A DNA stretch of 64,000 bases from Shewanella sp. Arc9-LZ (GCF_010092445.1 NZ_CP048031.1:3100001-3164000); one strand, 5' to 3'. Positions 9,702 through 19,917 are shown, numbered from the stretch's first letter. Numbers and translations are program-made. Notes: a model not told the origin generated them from the sequence alone.

Positions 9702-10376
9702 CTAGTATCCTTCTAAAAATTCAAATTCATCTAAACTTTGCTGGCTGGGAATATTATCAAATTCTGCCTGTAAGGTGATAGTCATAGCGTTATCTCTAGG
9801 GAAATGAACAGTTTTCACTTGCTGATTATCAGGCATTTTTAGCTGTGGATGCCACACAACCAGCTTGAAGTCATCAGCAGGTAAATCCGCAAATGCTACT
9901 ATCCCTTCTAAATTGGTCACAGCATAATATGGGGTGTCGACCACCAATAAATGTCCAGACATCCAGTCATGAACATTGCAGCCCATAGACACATGCCCTG
10001 TTTGCTCAAATCTCAATATTTGCTGTTGTTGCTGATGACGAAGTTTGAATGAAAAACGCTTCGGCCCTAATGCAGAAAAAATATGATGAGTAATATCATC
10101 TTCATTGACAAAAGCCACATCATTGCCTTTTTGTACAACAGTAATATAGGGAGAAAACTGCTTATCTTTTTGATGAACTTCAGCTTTTGGCGGAGCAACG
10201 GTGGTAACAATATTGGCAGGGTCGCTGGGGAGTAAATACACCACCATGTTTTGTGCTGGTTGGCCTTGGGCGTTTAACACCGCAATACTCTGAGGTGCTG
10301 CGATCGCGGCAGAGGTACTCAATAATACACAGCTTAAGGTCAGCGCTATAACAACGCGCGTAGAGATAATAATCAT
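9702..10376 (-). CDS. Periplasmic cupredoxin-like protein (methylamine utilisation protein-like)
   Basis: Exported protein of 224 residues with a signal peptide ending at IAAPQS. The domain from about residue 80 to 150 has plastocyanin-type copper ligands: His in DITHHIFS, then Cys, His and Met in GCNVHDWM. A second beta-rich part (about 150-200, YYAVTNLEGIVAFADLP) looks like a carboxypeptidase-regulatory or transthyretin-like fold. Such proteins are often annotated methylamine utilisation proteins, but no methylamine dehydrogenase genes lie here. AGGAG is 6 bases before the ATG. As first gene of the operon it may sense or carry copper for the membrane GGDEF/EAL protein; that is inference. 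Confidence 0.82.
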   Translation of the reverse strand: MIIISTRVVIALTLSCVLLSTSAAIAAPQSIAVLNAQGQPAQNMVVYLLPSDPANIVTTVAPPKAEVHQKDKQFSPYITVVQKGNDVAFVNEDDITHHIFSALGPKRFSFKLRHQQQQQILRFEQTGHVSMGCNVHDWMSGHLLVVDTPYYAVTNLEGIVAFADLPADDFKLVVWHPQLKMPDNQQVKTVHFPRDNAMTITLQAEFDNIPSQQSLDEFEFLEGY

Positions 10377-10632
10377 TTATACTCCTAATGATGTTTGCCT
10401 AATAACACAATAAAGCGCCGCAATAAGGTAGCGATGACACATACACCATGCTATTCACAAATATCTAATAGTGTAATGCGACTAACTCAAGTGGTGTTCG
10501 ACGACTAATTAGAGTCAATACACTTAAATCACCACTTAACAACTTAGTAACAGACCAGATACCTTAGTACTTTATTTCAAGCTAATCAAAAATATATCAA
10601 CGATCTCCTCTTTAATGATAAGGCTGTAAGCG

Positions 10633-12078
10633 CTAGATTTTATATTGACTTAAAATCGCAGCTAAGCCTTTAGACGATTGATTCAAATCTTTAGCTAATA
10701 CACCAGCTTGTTTGGAAGTACTGCGAATCGTTTCCGATTGATGACGAATTTGATTAAGTTGTGAGGCGATATCCCTCGCAGACATGCTTTGTTGTTCCGC
10801 GGATGCGGCTATTTGGCTGCTCATATCGAACACCGCATTAATAGACTCAGCCATATGAGTAATATCATCACCGACCGCCTTAATGCTCGCACTCCCTTGG
10901 TCTGCTTCAGCAACAATCACATTGGTAATACTGGTCAGTTTTTTAGAACCTTGTTGCAACCCTTCAATCATGTTTTGAATTTCTACGGTGGCTTTTTGGG
11001 TACGCCCCGCAAGGGTTCGCACTTCGTCCGCCACCACAGCAAAACCACGACCTTGCTCCCCGGCACGCGCCGCTTCAATGGCAGCATTTAATGCCAATAA
11101 ATTGGTTTGTTCAGAAATACTATCAATGGTAGTAACAGCATCATTAATTTGGGTGGCATCGCGGGAGAGCTGCTCGACAGATGAAAACGCTTCAGCGATA
11201 CGCTCAGACAAATAGCTAATACGTTTGACGGCATCGTTAATCTTACTTTGGCTTTGATCCATTTGCGTTGCATTTTGCTTAGTATTTAATGATGTATCAC
11301 TCGCGTGATGTGACACATCGGCTATGGCGGCCGTCATTTGATCCATGGCGTGTGCCACTGAGTCTAAAAAGTGATGTTGCTGATCAATCAGCTCGTCGTT
11401 GGTACTGGCTTGATGATTAAACTCGTTAGCGGCAACAGCCAAGGTTTCAGCATTACTGCGGATAGCACTGACCATTTCACTCATATTATCGGCGCAACGA
11501 TCAATATCTTTGGCGATTAAACTGAAGTCGTCTGTACCAAAAAAATTTAACCTCATGGTTAAATCACCGTCAGCTAGACGCTTGATTGCCATGTACATTT
11601 CCCATAAACCTCCCCCTAATGAGGTTGAGATCCAGTAACTCAACTGAAATAAGGGTAATAAACCCACCAATGCGATTATTAACATAAAACTAGTTTGGCT
11701 TAACGGCTCTTGTTCCGACGGTTGTACATTTTGACTCATCGTTAAAAATTGGTTGCCCACACTCGCCGATGCCGTCACTACATCGCCGCTACGTAACGTA
11801 TTGTCGCGCCCAGATAGCTGCAATTGATTTTCTTGGGCAAATTGCTTAAGGGCATCATTTGCTAAACCTTGATTATTAGCAACCGAAGCATAACTTTCAA
11901 TACTTGCTTTAACACGTTGTAACGATGTTTGTTCAATTAAGTCGTTTGTTTGTTGGTAATTCATTAGCGCTACAACACTGGTGATCAATGCCACAAGTGA
12001 ACACACCACCCAAAATTTTCCATTTAGGCTGAATTTAATCAAGATTGCATCAATTTTTCTAAACTGGATTTGCTTCAT
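10633..12078 (-). CDS. Methyl-accepting chemotaxis protein
   Basis: Chemoreceptor of 481 residues. TM1 (~24-42) and TM2 (~133-150) enclose a short periplasmic region of about 85 residues, too small for a standard double-CACHE sensor. After a HAMP-like linker comes the coiled signalling domain; its hairpin tip ([26 protein letters not shown]) binds CheA and CheW. No C-terminal pentapeptide for CheR docking is present. AGGA lies about 7 bases before the ATG. It stands alone, with 256-257 bases to each neighbour. Its ligand is unknown. Confidence 0.95.
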   Translation of the reverse strand: MKQIQFRKIDAILIKFSLNGKFWVVCSLVALITSVVALMNYQQTNDLIEQTSLQRVKASIESYASVANNQGLANDALKQFAQENQLQLSGRDNTLRSGDVVTASASVGNQFLTMSQNVQPSEQEPLSQTSFMLIIALVGLLPLFQLSYWISTSLGGGLWEMYMAIKRLADGDLTMRLNFFGTDDFSLIAKDIDRCADNMSEMVSAIRSNAETLAVAANEFNHQASTNDELIDQQHHFLDSVAHAMDQMTAAIADVSHHASDTSLNTKQNATQMDQSQSKINDAVKRISYLSERIAEAFSSVEQLSRDATQINDAVTTIDSISEQTNLLALNAAIEAARAGEQGRGFAVVADEVRTLAGRTQKATVEIQNMIEGLQQGSKKLTSITNVIVAEADQGSASIKAVGDDITHMAESINAVFDMSSQIAASAEQQSMSARDIASQLNQIRHQSETIRSTSKQAGVLAKDLNQSSKGLAAILSQYKI

Positions 12079-12245
12079 ATAAGCTTCCTAAGGCAATTGG
12101 CCATTATCTCAACAGTGAGAACAAAACGACATAAACGAATAACACCCACACAAACGCCAATTAATATTATAGAAGAGTCTGATTATTCAGATTCAATTAC
12201 TATTCAATAACCAACATTTTTAAATTTTTTTTTGCACACAATAAT

Positions 12246-12275
12246 AATGCCTAAGTGCGCATACACTTAGGCATT
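12246..12275 (-). terminator. Probable terminator of the molybdenum hydroxylase operon
   Basis: A perfect 12-base stem (AATGCCTAAGTG / CACTTAGGCATT) around CGCATA lies 60 bases beyond the Mo-subunit stop codon. The T tract is broken, so termination may be partial. Nothing else was seen in the 12079-12335 gap. Confidence 0.6.
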
Positions 12276-12335
12276 TGGCTTATTTATTATCGGCTTAAGA
12301 TAATAAAACTTAAGTGCTATAGCTCACGAAAATGG

Positions 12336-14579
12336 CTAGATCGATAAAAACTTATTAAGCGGTAAATCGCGATATCTGATCCCCGTGGCCGCAAAAATCG
12401 CATTGGTTAAACTCGGCGCAACAGGCGGTACGCCTGGCTCACCAACACCGGCAGGTTTTGCCGTAGACTCAATAATATAGGTCTCAATATCAGGGCATTG
12501 CGGTAAACGCAATAAAGGATAATCATGGAAGTTAGATTGTTCAACCTTGCCATCTTTAAAGCTGATTTCGCCCATCATGGCTAAACTTAGCCCAAAAATG
12601 ATTGCGCCTTCTAGTTGTGATTTAACCCGATCAGGATTAACCACTCTACCGGCGTCAATCACCGCTATGGATTTCAATACTTTGAGCTGTTTATCCACCA
12701 CTTCAACTAATGTTGCTACCGCAACATAGCTAACAAAACTGCGATGAACAGCCATACCCCAACCTTGGTTTTCAGCCGCTTTAGGCGCATCTGCCATTAC
12801 CGCTTCTAACTTATCTAACGCCTTATGATAACGGCCCACATCAACAGGATGATCCGCTAACTCCTCACCGTAATTACCATAAGTAAAAGCTTGATTTTCA
12901 AACGGCTCAATTCGAGACGGACCTAATAAATCACGCCACATTTGCACACAGGGTTTGTTAGCATTTACCGCTATTTCGTCGACAAAACTGCCAATACCAA
13001 AAGCATGTTGAATATTACATACTGACCGCATCCAACCTATACGAGTGTGGGCAGGAGCTTTAACGGCTTCAAGTTGGATATTTTTAAGGGCTAGCGGTAC
13101 ATCGCTAAAGCCTAAATCAAGTTCGCCAGCTGAAGGATATTCAACACCTTCGGCAAATGTTGAACTAATTGAAGGGAAACCAGTACGCGCTAATAATGCT
13201 GTCGGCATCTTATTGCAGTCTAATGCAACTTGATACATCTGTGCACTGATCGCATGGTAATAACCGTTTTGAATTTCGTCTTCTCGACTCCAGCAGACTT
13301 TGATCGGCTTATTGAGTTTTTGCGATAAAATAGCAGCTTCAACACTAAAGTCCGGCTTTGATTTACGTCCAAAACCACCGCCCAACAAAGTCACATTAAC
13401 CGTAACTTGCTCTTCTTTAAGCCCTAACGCACCTGCCACATTTTGCTGGGTACTTTGTGGTGTTTGGCTCGAAGCCCACAACTCGCAACCTTCAGCCGTC
13501 ACATTCGCCGTTGCTACTGGCGGCTCCATCATTGCATGAGTTAAATACGGAACGGTATAAACGGCCTTAACCGTAGAAGCTTTTGGCCAATCAGTAACAG
13601 ACTCACCTAATTGACGCATCACTTTACCCGGTTGGTTAACTCTCTCAACCAAGCCTTGCAAATATGTCTCTGAGTCATGACTATCATTAATCGATTTAGA
13701 CCAGGTAATGGTTAACGCTTTACGTGCTTCAATTGCACTCCAGCTGTTTGTTGCAATCACGGCAACCCCACCTAGAGCTTGGAATAATGGCGCACCTTTA
13801 GGCACTGGCAAAGTAATAATATCAACCACCCCAGCAATCTTACGAGCTTTTGCATCATCAACACTAACCACATCACTGCCTAACACTGGCGGACGAGTGA
13901 TACTGGCATACAACATTCCATCGAGTTTAATATCATATCCGTATATTGCTTTACCCGTTAGCATCGCATCCATGTCGACAATGGTGTGGGATTGACCGAT
14001 ATGAGTGAATTCACTTTCGGGCTTGAGCACAACCGAATCTAACTCTGGCATCGCTAATGTCGCTGCAACTAGTGCTAACTCACCGTAAGTAAGACTCTTT
14101 TTACTGCCTTTGTGATGGACTTTATGAGCTTTAGCGTACACTTCAGTCACTGGAACTTGCCATATTTGTGCTGCGGCTTGTTCAAGCATGGTTCTGGCGG
14201 TTGCGCCCATTTGGCGCATACGTTGATAATGCTTACGGATACTGCGGCTACCATCGGTATTTTGGCTGCCGTAACGTTTATCTGCTAAACCTTGAACCAC
14301 GACAACCTTATCCCAATCAGCTTCCAATTCATCAGCTAAAATTTGTGGTATGCCCGTTCGGATCCCTTGTCCCATCTCAGATCGATGACAAGTCAAATAC
14401 ACCTTATTATCTTCCCCAATGGCCACAAACAAGTTCATCATTGCTTGCTTGTCTTGAGCTAACGCCATTGGGCTCCAACTTAAGCCTGTTGCGCCTAACG
14501 CTAATCCACCACCGACTGCACCAAATATCTTTAATACGTTACGACGACTAATATTTTCAACTGCTGTAAATGTGGTCAT
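12336..14579 (-). CDS. Tat-exported molybdopterin-binding subunit of an isoquinoline 1-oxidoreductase-type hydroxylase
   Basis: Large catalytic subunit (747 residues) of the xanthine oxidase superfamily, closest in pattern to IorB-type aldehyde/N-heterocycle oxidoreductases. A Tat signal, SRRNVLKIFGAVGGG, lies at the N-terminus, so the complex is probably periplasmic. LLGGGFGRK (cofactor binding) and the late GVGEPGVPP, holding the catalytic glutamate, are visible. I place the start at 14579 rather than 63 bases upstream: a GGAGG lies 7 bases before this ATG and the Tat motif then begins near residue 12. It starts 2 bases after the 2Fe-2S subunit gene. The substrate cannot be inferred. Confidence 0.9.
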   Translation of the reverse strand: MTTFTAVENISRRNVLKIFGAVGGGLALGATGLSWSPMALAQDKQAMMNLFVAIGEDNKVYLTCHRSEMGQGIRTGIPQILADELEADWDKVVVVQGLADKRYGSQNTDGSRSIRKHYQRMRQMGATARTMLEQAAAQIWQVPVTEVYAKAHKVHHKGSKKSLTYGELALVAATLAMPELDSVVLKPESEFTHIGQSHTIVDMDAMLTGKAIYGYDIKLDGMLYASITRPPVLGSDVVSVDDAKARKIAGVVDIITLPVPKGAPLFQALGGVAVIATNSWSAIEARKALTITWSKSINDSHDSETYLQGLVERVNQPGKVMRQLGESVTDWPKASTVKAVYTVPYLTHAMMEPPVATANVTAEGCELWASSQTPQSTQQNVAGALGLKEEQVTVNVTLLGGGFGRKSKPDFSVEAAILSQKLNKPIKVCWSREDEIQNGYYHAISAQMYQVALDCNKMPTALLARTGFPSISSTFAEGVEYPSAGELDLGFSDVPLALKNIQLEAVKAPAHTRIGWMRSVCNIQHAFGIGSFVDEIAVNANKPCVQMWRDLLGPSRIEPFENQAFTYGNYGEELADHPVDVGRYHKALDKLEAVMADAPKAAENQGWGMAVHRSFVSYVAVATLVEVVDKQLKVLKSIAVIDAGRVVNPDRVKSQLEGAIIFGLSLAMMGEISFKDGKVEQSNFHDYPLLRLPQCPDIETYIIESTAKPAGVGEPGVPPVAPSLTNAIFAATGIRYRDLPLNKFLSI

Positions 14580-14581
14580 GA

Positions 14582-15034
14582 TCACGCCTCCGAAGCCGAT
14601 TGAATAGCGGCTTTTATCCGTGGATAAGTCCCACAACGACAAATATTACCCGACATGGCATCGGCTATTTGTGTTTCAGTAGGTTTGGGCGTCGAGGTTA
14701 ATAACGCAGCAGCAGACATTAACTGCCCCGCCTGACAATAACCACATTGCGGTACATTATGTTCTAACCAAGCTTGCTTTAACTTTTCAGCCTCAAGACC
14801 TTCAATAGTGGTAACTTGCTTGCCTTGTACTTGTTTTAAACTGGTTAAACACCCGCGCATAGGACTACCATCAACATGAATAGTGCATGCCCCACAAAGC
14901 CCTGCGCCACAACCAAATTTGGTGCCAGTTAGGCCTAATATGTCACGCAATGCCCAAAGAACGGGCATATTAGGGTCAGCATCGAGGGTGAAATCCTTTC
15001 CATTTACCATCAGTTTTTGTGTTGGGGTTGTCAT
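14582..15034 (-). CDS. 2Fe-2S subunit of the isoquinoline 1-oxidoreductase-type hydroxylase
   Basis: Electron-transfer subunit of 150 residues carrying two [2Fe-2S] clusters. The plant-ferredoxin-like cluster uses the cysteines in [14 protein letters not shown] and a later MRGC; the second uses CGYCQAGQ and ICRCGTY. It has no signal peptide and would be carried through the Tat system folded with its partner subunit. The gene lies 2 bases from both its upstream and downstream neighbours, so the cofactor maturation genes and both subunits are one transcript. No FAD subunit is present, as expected for the IorAB type. Confidence 0.93.
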   Translation of the reverse strand: MTTPTQKLMVNGKDFTLDADPNMPVLWALRDILGLTGTKFGCGAGLCGACTIHVDGSPMRGCLTSLKQVQGKQVTTIEGLEAEKLKQAWLEHNVPQCGYCQAGQLMSAAALLTSTPKPTETQIADAMSGNICRCGTYPRIKAAIQSASEA

Positions 15035-15036
15035 AA

Positions 15037-15645
15037 TTAATCCTTATTATCTAACCAACGAGCTAAGTCAGCTGGTGTATCAATATCAAATTGCGCTTGT
15101 TCCATCTGAACAACGTTCAAGCTATTATTTTTATCATGTTGTTTTAAAATGCTTTTAGCACCTTTATCGCCATCAATCGACATCAAAACATTAATATCTT
15201 CAGCTAAAAAAATAGCTGGAACACCCACATTTTGCAGGTAAAAAGCGCAAGTAGTTAAGTTATTACGAATATAGGCTTCTATCAATTGCAAATACTCTGT
15301 TTCTTGCAAAGCCACTTGGTCGGCTAATACGATTAACATTGCATCTGCTTGTTGGCTTTGAGCATAACGCCCTGCAAGTTTTACCGAGCTTGATAAGCCT
15401 AACTGCCAATTATCATTGATGAGCCGATGATGATCCGCAATGATCGCCAATACTTCATCCGTTTGATGTGCACCTAACATTACCACCGCTGGGGCGATAC
15501 CCACTGCGGTGGTGACGCGATCGAGAGTCTGCAGGCAATGCTCAAGTAAGCTTAGTTCGCCTTGCACTTTGGCGACAATTTTAGCACCGTTAAAACGGCT
15601 GCTAGCGCCAGCGGCTAAGATTACAGTAACAATTTTAGGCTTCAT
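15037..15645 (-). CDS. MocA-like molybdenum cofactor nucleotidyltransferase
   Basis: Nucleotidyltransferase of 202 residues in the MobA/MocA/GlmU-like family. [14 protein letters not shown] is the nucleotide-binding loop and [10 protein letters not shown] holds the metal-binding aspartate. Members beside xanthine-oxidase-type enzymes attach CMP to molybdopterin, giving the MCD cofactor these enzymes use. The position between xdhC and the structural subunits supports that role. It could instead use GTP; sequence alone cannot fully decide. Confidence 0.85.
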   Translation of the reverse strand: MKPKIVTVILAAGASSRFNGAKIVAKVQGELSLLEHCLQTLDRVTTAVGIAPAVVMLGAHQTDEVLAIIADHHRLINDNWQLGLSSSVKLAGRYAQSQQADAMLIVLADQVALQETEYLQLIEAYIRNNLTTCAFYLQNVGVPAIFLAEDINVLMSIDGDKGAKSILKQHDKNNSLNVVQMEQAQFDIDTPADLARWLDNKD

Positions 15646-15666
15646 GAATGCATGTACTCTGAGAGT

Positions 15667-16689
15667 TTATGACAACATCACCGTATCAAGGCTGGTTAAC
15701 TGACTTTGATACAGCACTCCATGGCATTGAGATAATATACTGAGCCCAACCGAACCAGGCAGCTCGCCGCCTAATGCTAACCCTGCAGGTGCCGAAAAAT
15801 AGCCACTAAAATCATCGACACTGAGTTCAGCCATGCTCAACACCTTGTCACGACGATGGGTAGGACCCAATAACGAAATATAAGCCAAAGGTATGGTTTG
15901 GAGTACCTGTAATGTTTTAGCATCAATTTGTAAATTATGGCTCATCACAAAGGCGGCATCTAAACTAGCCAAAAGTGTTGTAGACACTTCTGCTGTTGGT
16001 TTCTTGATGATCTGACATCCAGGAAAATCATAAGTACGCGCATAAGCAGTACGTTCATCAAACACACTGACTTTCCAACCAAGTGTTTGCGCCATTTGTG
16101 CAATAGGTTGTGCATCTAAGCCACCACCAAAAATACCAATGTGTACTGGTGGTCTAACTGGAATATGCAACACAGTATTATCTTGATCGACTACTGCGCG
16201 AGTTTTACTATTGAGAGTGACAGATGTTGATAGCTCGGCGCCTTGTTCGACAAAGTGACCACTTAGTTTATTGACCGGCGTGCCATCTGCAACAACATCA
16301 ATTTGATACACACCTGCATGACCACGCATTAAGGCGTCATGGACACTCACCAAACCAAGATAATTGTTCGATTTATTTAACGACACCATCATGATATTAA
16401 CAATACCACCACAGCCCAGCTGATAACTGGTATCAGACTCATCGGTTGCGTCATAGGTTAACTGAATAACTTGCTGAGTTTGAATCGCACGTTGGGCGTG
16501 ACGACGTAAATCCGCCTCAAGACAACCACCACTTAACATCCCCAGGCTTTTACCCATTGGATGAAATAGCATTATGGCGCCAGGTTTGCGGTAAGAAGAC
16601 CCTTGTACTTGGGTAAGAACGGCGAGTACCCAGTCTTCTTGATAAGAAGGTAACCAGGTATCGAGTAAATCAACGAGGTGTTGAACCAT
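15667..16689 (-). CDS. XdhC family molybdenum cofactor chaperone
   Basis: Cytosolic chaperone of 340 residues thought to bind molybdenum cofactor, promote its sulfuration and hand it to the apo-hydroxylase. The N-terminal XdhC/CoxI domain has GSSYRKPGA and MLSGGCLEAD. The C-terminal Rossmann-like domain starts HIGIFGGGLDAQP (about residue 182). First gene of the four-gene operon, 21 bases before the MocA-like gene. The family is restricted to partners of xanthine-oxidase-type enzymes, which fits the downstream subunits. Confidence 0.9.
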   Translation of the reverse strand: MVQHLVDLLDTWLPSYQEDWVLAVLTQVQGSSYRKPGAIMLFHPMGKSLGMLSGGCLEADLRRHAQRAIQTQQVIQLTYDATDESDTSYQLGCGGIVNIMMVSLNKSNNYLGLVSVHDALMRGHAGVYQIDVVADGTPVNKLSGHFVEQGAELSTSVTLNSKTRAVVDQDNTVLHIPVRPPVHIGIFGGGLDAQPIAQMAQTLGWKVSVFDERTAYARTYDFPGCQIIKKPTAEVSTTLLASLDAAFVMSHNLQIDAKTLQVLQTIPLAYISLLGPTHRRDKVLSMAELSVDDFSGYFSAPAGLALGGELPGSVGLSILSQCHGVLYQSQLTSLDTVMLS

Positions 16690-16812
16690 GTTGGCTGTCC
16701 ATCATTTGTAAACGCATTATCTTAAGCTAACAGACTGCGTTTACAATGCAAAGAATCAATGGTTTCAACTTATTAATAAATAACCTCAATGACCTGATCA
16801 CATAACAAATTG

Positions 16813-17457
16813 TTAATCAAATAACTGATCGGCAACAAAAGGGTTATGTTGTCGCTCATCAGCGAACGTCGACATAGGCCCATGACCGGGAATAAAACTG
16901 ACATTGAGCCCTAATGGCCATAATTTGGTGGTAATGGAGTGAAGTAAATCTTGATGATTAGATTGCGGAAAATCAGTTCGACCAATTGAGCCTCTAAAAA
17001 GCACATCGCCAACCCAAGCTAAATCAGCCATTTTATCATAAAAAACAATGTGTCCGGGTGTATGCCCTGGACAATGCAACACCTGTAAATGTTGTTCTCC
17101 TACACTCACTTCATCACCTTCATTAAGGTACTGATTCGGCTCAAAAGCTTCAGCGCGTGGAAAACCAAAGTTTTGACTTTGTTTAACTAAGTTTTCTAAC
17201 CAAAATTTATCCGCTATGTGCGGACCAATAATCGGCACCGCTAATTTTTTGGCTAATTCAGCTGCACCACCGACATGATCAATATGACCATGGGTTAATA
17301 ATATTTTTTCAACACTTAACCCTAACTTAGCCACCTCAGCTAAAATTCGGTCAATATTGCCACCAGGATCAACAACCGCAGCCTTTAAGGTCTTTTCGCA
17401 CCATATAACACTACAATTTTGCTGAAAAGGCGTTACGGGGATGATTTGATACTTCAT
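16813..17457 (-). CDS. Metallo-beta-lactamase-fold hydrolase, glyoxalase II-like (YcbL type)
   Basis: Zn-dependent hydrolase of 214 residues. The metal motif THGHIDHVGG (HxHxDH) is near residue 60, with further ligands in LHCPGHTPGH, WVGDVLFRGSIGR and FIPGHGPMS. The short form without the glyoxalase II C-terminal domain matches YcbL/GloB2-type proteins, which hydrolyse S-lactoylglutathione-like thioesters. I take the ATG at 17457, with GAGGT about 6 bases upstream, over a TTG two codons earlier. Confidence 0.9.
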   Translation of the reverse strand: MKYQIIPVTPFQQNCSVIWCEKTLKAAVVDPGGNIDRILAEVAKLGLSVEKILLTHGHIDHVGGAAELAKKLAVPIIGPHIADKFWLENLVKQSQNFGFPRAEAFEPNQYLNEGDEVSVGEQHLQVLHCPGHTPGHIVFYDKMADLAWVGDVLFRGSIGRTDFPQSNHQDLLHSITTKLWPLGLNVSFIPGHGPMSTFADERQHNPFVADQLFD

Positions 17458-17733
17458 CGACAACCTCGTTCTTTATGATCATTCGGTTAATTATCAGTTA
17501 ATTTTACCTAGGCAGATTTGATCTAGATACCTATTTAATGTGATTTCCATCGAGTTACCGATTGTTAATCGTTAAGAAGGCTAATAAAATAGTACCATTC
17601 GCGCCTAAATAAGCGCCCAAACACCGTATGAATCAAACCATATAGATGCGCCTCTAACACCAAAAAATAGCACCGGTACATCAGAGTTTGAAAAAAATTG
17701 CTGCCCCATTAATCAACACTGAATAGGCATTAT

Positions 17734-19023
17734 ATGCACACAGAACTCACCTTAGCAGACATTGTTGCTCGTAAGCACTTTTTCTCTGTGCCGTTAGACT
17801 ATCAACAAAGTCCAAGTAAACAGATTACAGTTTTCGCTCGGGAAATTGTCAGCGTTGAGAACCAACATAAAAAGTTGCCTTATTTAGTATTTTTTCAAGG
17901 TGGGCCAGGATTTGGTGCCGTCAGACCGATCAGCAATAACGGTTGGATAAAACGTGCGTTAACTGAATATAGAGTATTATTACTCGATCAACGAGGCACC
18001 GGACTATCAAGCCCGGTTAATGCCACCAGCTTAAGCTACATGAGTTCAACAGACCAAGCGGACTACCTAAGCTTTTTCCGTGCAGACAATATTGTTCGAG
18101 ATGCGGAGTATATTCGCGCAAAATTATCGCCAGACCAACCTTGGAGTATTTTAGGCCAAAGTTTTGGTGGGTTTTGTGTATTGCATTATTTGTCTGCTGC
18201 GCCAGAAGGCCTAAAAGAGGCATACATTACTGGTGGTATTCCTTCACTAGACCGCCCTGCCGAAGAGGTTTATCAAGCCACTTATCAACGTGTCATCGCT
18301 AAAAACAATGACTTCTTCAAGCGCTTTAGTGATGCACGCACCTTAGTCGATGACTTAGCAAAATACCTTTACGAAAACAAAGTCTACTTAGCCACTGGCG
18401 AGCAACTCACGGTCGAAATGTTGCAGTTGTTAGGCATTAATATCGGTATGGAACAAGGCCCTGAAGCGGTTTACTATCTGCTTGAACAAGCCTTAATTGA
18501 AACGCCGCATGGTATCGACATTAATCCACTGTTTTTACATCAGTTCAGTCAATTTCTCGACTATAACACCAACCCTATTTTTGCATTAATGCATGAGTCT
18601 ATTTATTGTCAGCAACAAGCATCAACTTGGGCCGCACACAGAGTACGAGCACAATACAGCCAATTTAACTATCGTCCTGACAAACCATTATTGTTCACTG
18701 GCGAAATGGTCTATCCGTGGATGTTTGCCCAATTTGAACAACTCATTCCACTGCAACAAGCAGCTGAACTTATCGCAGCGAAAAAAGACTGGCCTGCGTT
18801 ATATGACCTAGAGAAACTGGCTAATAATAAAGTCCCGGTTGCAGCCGCGATATACAGCGAAGATATGTTTGTCGAAATGCAATACAGTTTAGAAACCACA
18901 AAAAAAGTGGCGAACCTTAAGTATTGGCTCACATCAGAATATGAGCACAATGGTATTCGTATGGACGGCGAACGCGTACTCGATAAATTGATCAGCCTCA
19001 ATCGTGGCCACTGTTTGCGCTAG
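17734..19023 (+). CDS. Alpha/beta hydrolase, prolyl aminopeptidase-like (S33 family)
   Basis: Probable cytosolic peptidase of 429 residues that would remove N-terminal proline. It has the family's FFQGGPGFG oxyanion-hole stretch, LLLDQRGTGLSS, and the nucleophile elbow GQSFGGFC. The final SLNRGHCLR probably carries the catalytic histidine. The length fits the larger proline iminopeptidase group. It is monocistronic and followed by a strong terminator; the 276 bases upstream (17458-17733) show no clear element. Specificity for proline is not proven. Confidence 0.87.
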   Translation: MHTELTLADIVARKHFFSVPLDYQQSPSKQITVFAREIVSVENQHKKLPYLVFFQGGPGFGAVRPISNNGWIKRALTEYRVLLLDQRGTGLSSPVNATSLSYMSSTDQADYLSFFRADNIVRDAEYIRAKLSPDQPWSILGQSFGGFCVLHYLSAAPEGLKEAYITGGIPSLDRPAEEVYQATYQRVIAKNNDFFKRFSDARTLVDDLAKYLYENKVYLATGEQLTVEMLQLLGINIGMEQGPEAVYYLLEQALIETPHGIDINPLFLHQFSQFLDYNTNPIFALMHESIYCQQQASTWAAHRVRAQYSQFNYRPDKPLLFTGEMVYPWMFAQFEQLIPLQQAAELIAAKKDWPALYDLEKLANNKVPVAAAIYSEDMFVEMQYSLETTKKVANLKYWLTSEYEHNGIRMDGERVLDKLISLNRGHCLR

Positions 19024-19062
19024 TGACTCAATACTGGTCAACGTGTTCAGCTTCAGTAACTT

Positions 19063-19101
19063 AAAAAAGGGGGCATGAGATTACTCTTATGCCCCCTTTT
19101 T
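19063..19101. terminator. Bidirectional rho-independent terminator
   Basis: AAAAAGGGGGCAT and ATGCCCCCTTTTT form the outer stem, extended inward by GAGA/TCTT with one G-T pair. A/T runs on both sides serve the peptidase gene (+) and the nitroreductase gene (-), which converge here. Confidence 0.93.
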
Positions 19102-19136
19102 CATTAATATCAGTCGCGTAAATAGCGACGGATCAA

Positions 19137-19793
19137 TTATAAAACCTGTAATACTTGCTCAATGTTTAAACGAGATTTTGGTAACTTGGCGTTGTAGTCT
19201 TCATCTGAATGATGATAACCAAATGCTAATGCAACTTCACACACATAACCGTCCAACTCTTTAGCAAATATTTGGCCTAGCATTTCACTATCAACACCTT
19301 CCATTGGCGTAGAGTCGATACCAAGACGCGCTAGCGTATGCATAGTGTTACCTAATGCTAAATAGGTTTGTGACATAGTCCAAGCCGCATTGTTACCCGC
19401 TTCATCAGTGTTTAAGTCAACAAATGCGTATCCACCAAATGCAGCTTCGCGATCTTCAGGCTTAGTACGGCCATCAATAATGCCTTGATCTACCACTTTG
19501 GCATAATCTTCACGGGTATACTTAGGGTTATATGCAAACAATATAGTATGTGAGGCCGTTTTAGCATGCGGTTGATTAAACTGAAACTTATTAGCATAAG
19601 AGTCATGTAAACGTTGCTTGGCCTCGTCACTTTCAATCACGATAAACTTCCATGGTTGAGAGTTAATTGATGACGGCGATAACACCATAGCATCATAAAT
19701 CACGGCTAAATCTTCTTTAGGCACGCGTTGAGTCGCATCATAGCGTTTGGCAGTGTAACGTTTTTCTAAATCAGCAATAATGGCATTGGTCAT
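19137..19793 (-). CDS. NAD(P)H nitroreductase (NfsB-like)
   Basis: FMN-dependent oxygen-insensitive nitro/quinone reductase of 218 residues. It begins ADLEKRYTAKRYD, and has SPSSINSQPWKF (FMN contact) and GIDSTPMEG, as in NfsB and related enzymes. I place the start at 19793: the seven extra upstream residues of the open frame are not family-like. A short 11-base tandem repeat lies 125-160 bases upstream. The physiological substrate is unknown; the neighbouring genes are also redox enzymes. Confidence 0.9.
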   Translation of the reverse strand: MTNAIIADLEKRYTAKRYDATQRVPKEDLAVIYDAMVLSPSSINSQPWKFIVIESDEAKQRLHDSYANKFQFNQPHAKTASHTILFAYNPKYTREDYAKVVDQGIIDGRTKPEDREAAFGGYAFVDLNTDEAGNNAAWTMSQTYLALGNTMHTLARLGIDSTPMEGVDSEMLGQIFAKELDGYVCEVALAFGYHHSDEDYNAKLPKSRLNIEQVLQVL

Positions 19794-19917
19794 GTGATAT
19801 CTCGATTTTAACAATCATTAAAAGGACTGGCAGTTAACGACATTGATTAATGCTGTTGATTAATATCATCGAGTAACTAACCTTGTTAGTCACAACCATT
19901 GGTCGTAAATAACATCT

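Noticed and set aside
10789..11215. Plus-strand ORFs opposite the chemoreceptor
   Set aside because: Shadows of the conserved signalling domain on the minus strand.
14168..14551. 127-codon plus-strand ORF opposite the Mo-subunit gene
   Set aside because: Antisense to a well-supported gene with a Tat signal and conserved motifs; no ribosome-binding site or protein features.
17458..17733. Gene or regulatory RNA in the gap before the S33 peptidase
   Set aside because: No ORF with a start signal, no stable hairpin and no recognisable motif.
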